From: Hymenobacter persicinus
Lineage (GTDB): Bacteria > Bacteroidota > Bacteroidia > Cytophagales > Hymenobacteraceae
Assembly: GCF_004167665.1 (NCBI RefSeq)
Contig: NZ_SEWE01000002.1
Coordinates: 62,001-126,000 of the forward strand
Direction of reading: 5' to 3'
Length of the DNA stretch: 64,000 nucleotides
Made by a program: the position numbers and the translations under genes. Of this stretch, positions 63,928-64,000 are shown piece after piece (the first letter of the stretch is position 1; the number at the start of each line of letters is the position of its first letter). The notes under the pieces were generated by a model. It saw nothing but the letters and a program-made list of their open reading frames with translations. It was not told the origin of the DNA and did no database searches.

Positions 63928-64000
63928 TTACTCAGGTGTTTCAGTTGTAAAAAAGGCCTCCCAAACTCCGCAAGCCCCAACAAACGCACATACGCAAATC

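Overview
The window comes from a high-GC member of the Bacteroidota, most likely Hymenobacter or a close Cytophagales relative. Supporting signs are Bacteroidota-type promoters (TAnnTTTG -7 boxes, best at 4798-4828 upstream of rplM), a T9SS-type C-terminal sorting domain (25449-26816), a 7TM-DISM sensor kinase, a TonB-dependent receptor, many short secreted or lipid-anchored proteins, and little Shine-Dalgarno signal. The genus is inferred; no rRNA or tRNA gene is present to fix it.

Layout. 1-4607: 3' end of recA, a DUF3108 protein, a two-component pair (OmpR-type regulator and kinase) and an RluA-type pseudouridine synthase. 4733-7637: rplM-rpsI-rpsB and tsf, with a terminator and a palindromic repeat between rpsB and tsf. 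7638-8252: an AT-rich stretch without a convincing gene. 8253-10394: a membrane-anchored CarboxypepD_reg-like protein, two roadblock/LC7-like proteins and a small unknown. 10380-14012: a DUF3089 lipoprotein hydrolase, a three-gene envelope locus of unknown function and a small stress or plasmid-stabilisation family protein. 14105-18374: a YeiH-type transporter with its LysR regulator and a secreted S9 peptidase. 18485-27210: secreted and lipid-anchored proteins, an orphan 7TM-DISM kinase, GNAT, FUSC, a T9SS cargo protein and a STAS-like protein. 27701-36147: bestrophin, a membrane MutS-like ATPase, a Fer4_19+CDGSH protein, a TonB-dependent receptor, and RidA with a DUF3298-like protein. 36261-38735: a double TonB_C protein and a predicted diadenylate cyclase. 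38917-43534: a thioesterase-like protein, a PPC-domain protein, an ECF sigma / anti-sigma / DUF4097 operon and a lipoprotein. 43610-63927: housekeeping and envelope genes (ALDH, DegP, Hsp20, M20 amidohydrolase, SPOR-like lipoprotein, deoC, secA, glf plus glycosyltransferase, GNAT, dapF, DinB, RlmI-like methyltransferase, Ppx/GppA, Ldh family, L,D-transpeptidase).

How the genes work together. Translation (L13, S9, S2, EF-Ts), protein export and envelope quality control (SecA, DegP, Hsp20), envelope building (DapF, L,D-transpeptidase, UDP-galactopyranose mutase with its glycosyltransferase) and signalling (two kinases, one ECF system, a c-di-AMP-type cyclase) dominate. No phage, transposon, CRISPR array or classical defence island is visible.

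The most unusual items are the predicted diadenylate cyclase with a large N-terminal sensor region and a non-canonical RHR motif (37158-38735), two matching intergenic palindromic elements upstream of tsf and ppx (6624-6711 and 60825-60916), a perfect TTA-N7-TAA palindrome that is a likely operator for the LysR protein (15200-15214), and the membrane-bound MutS-like ATPase (28733-30622).
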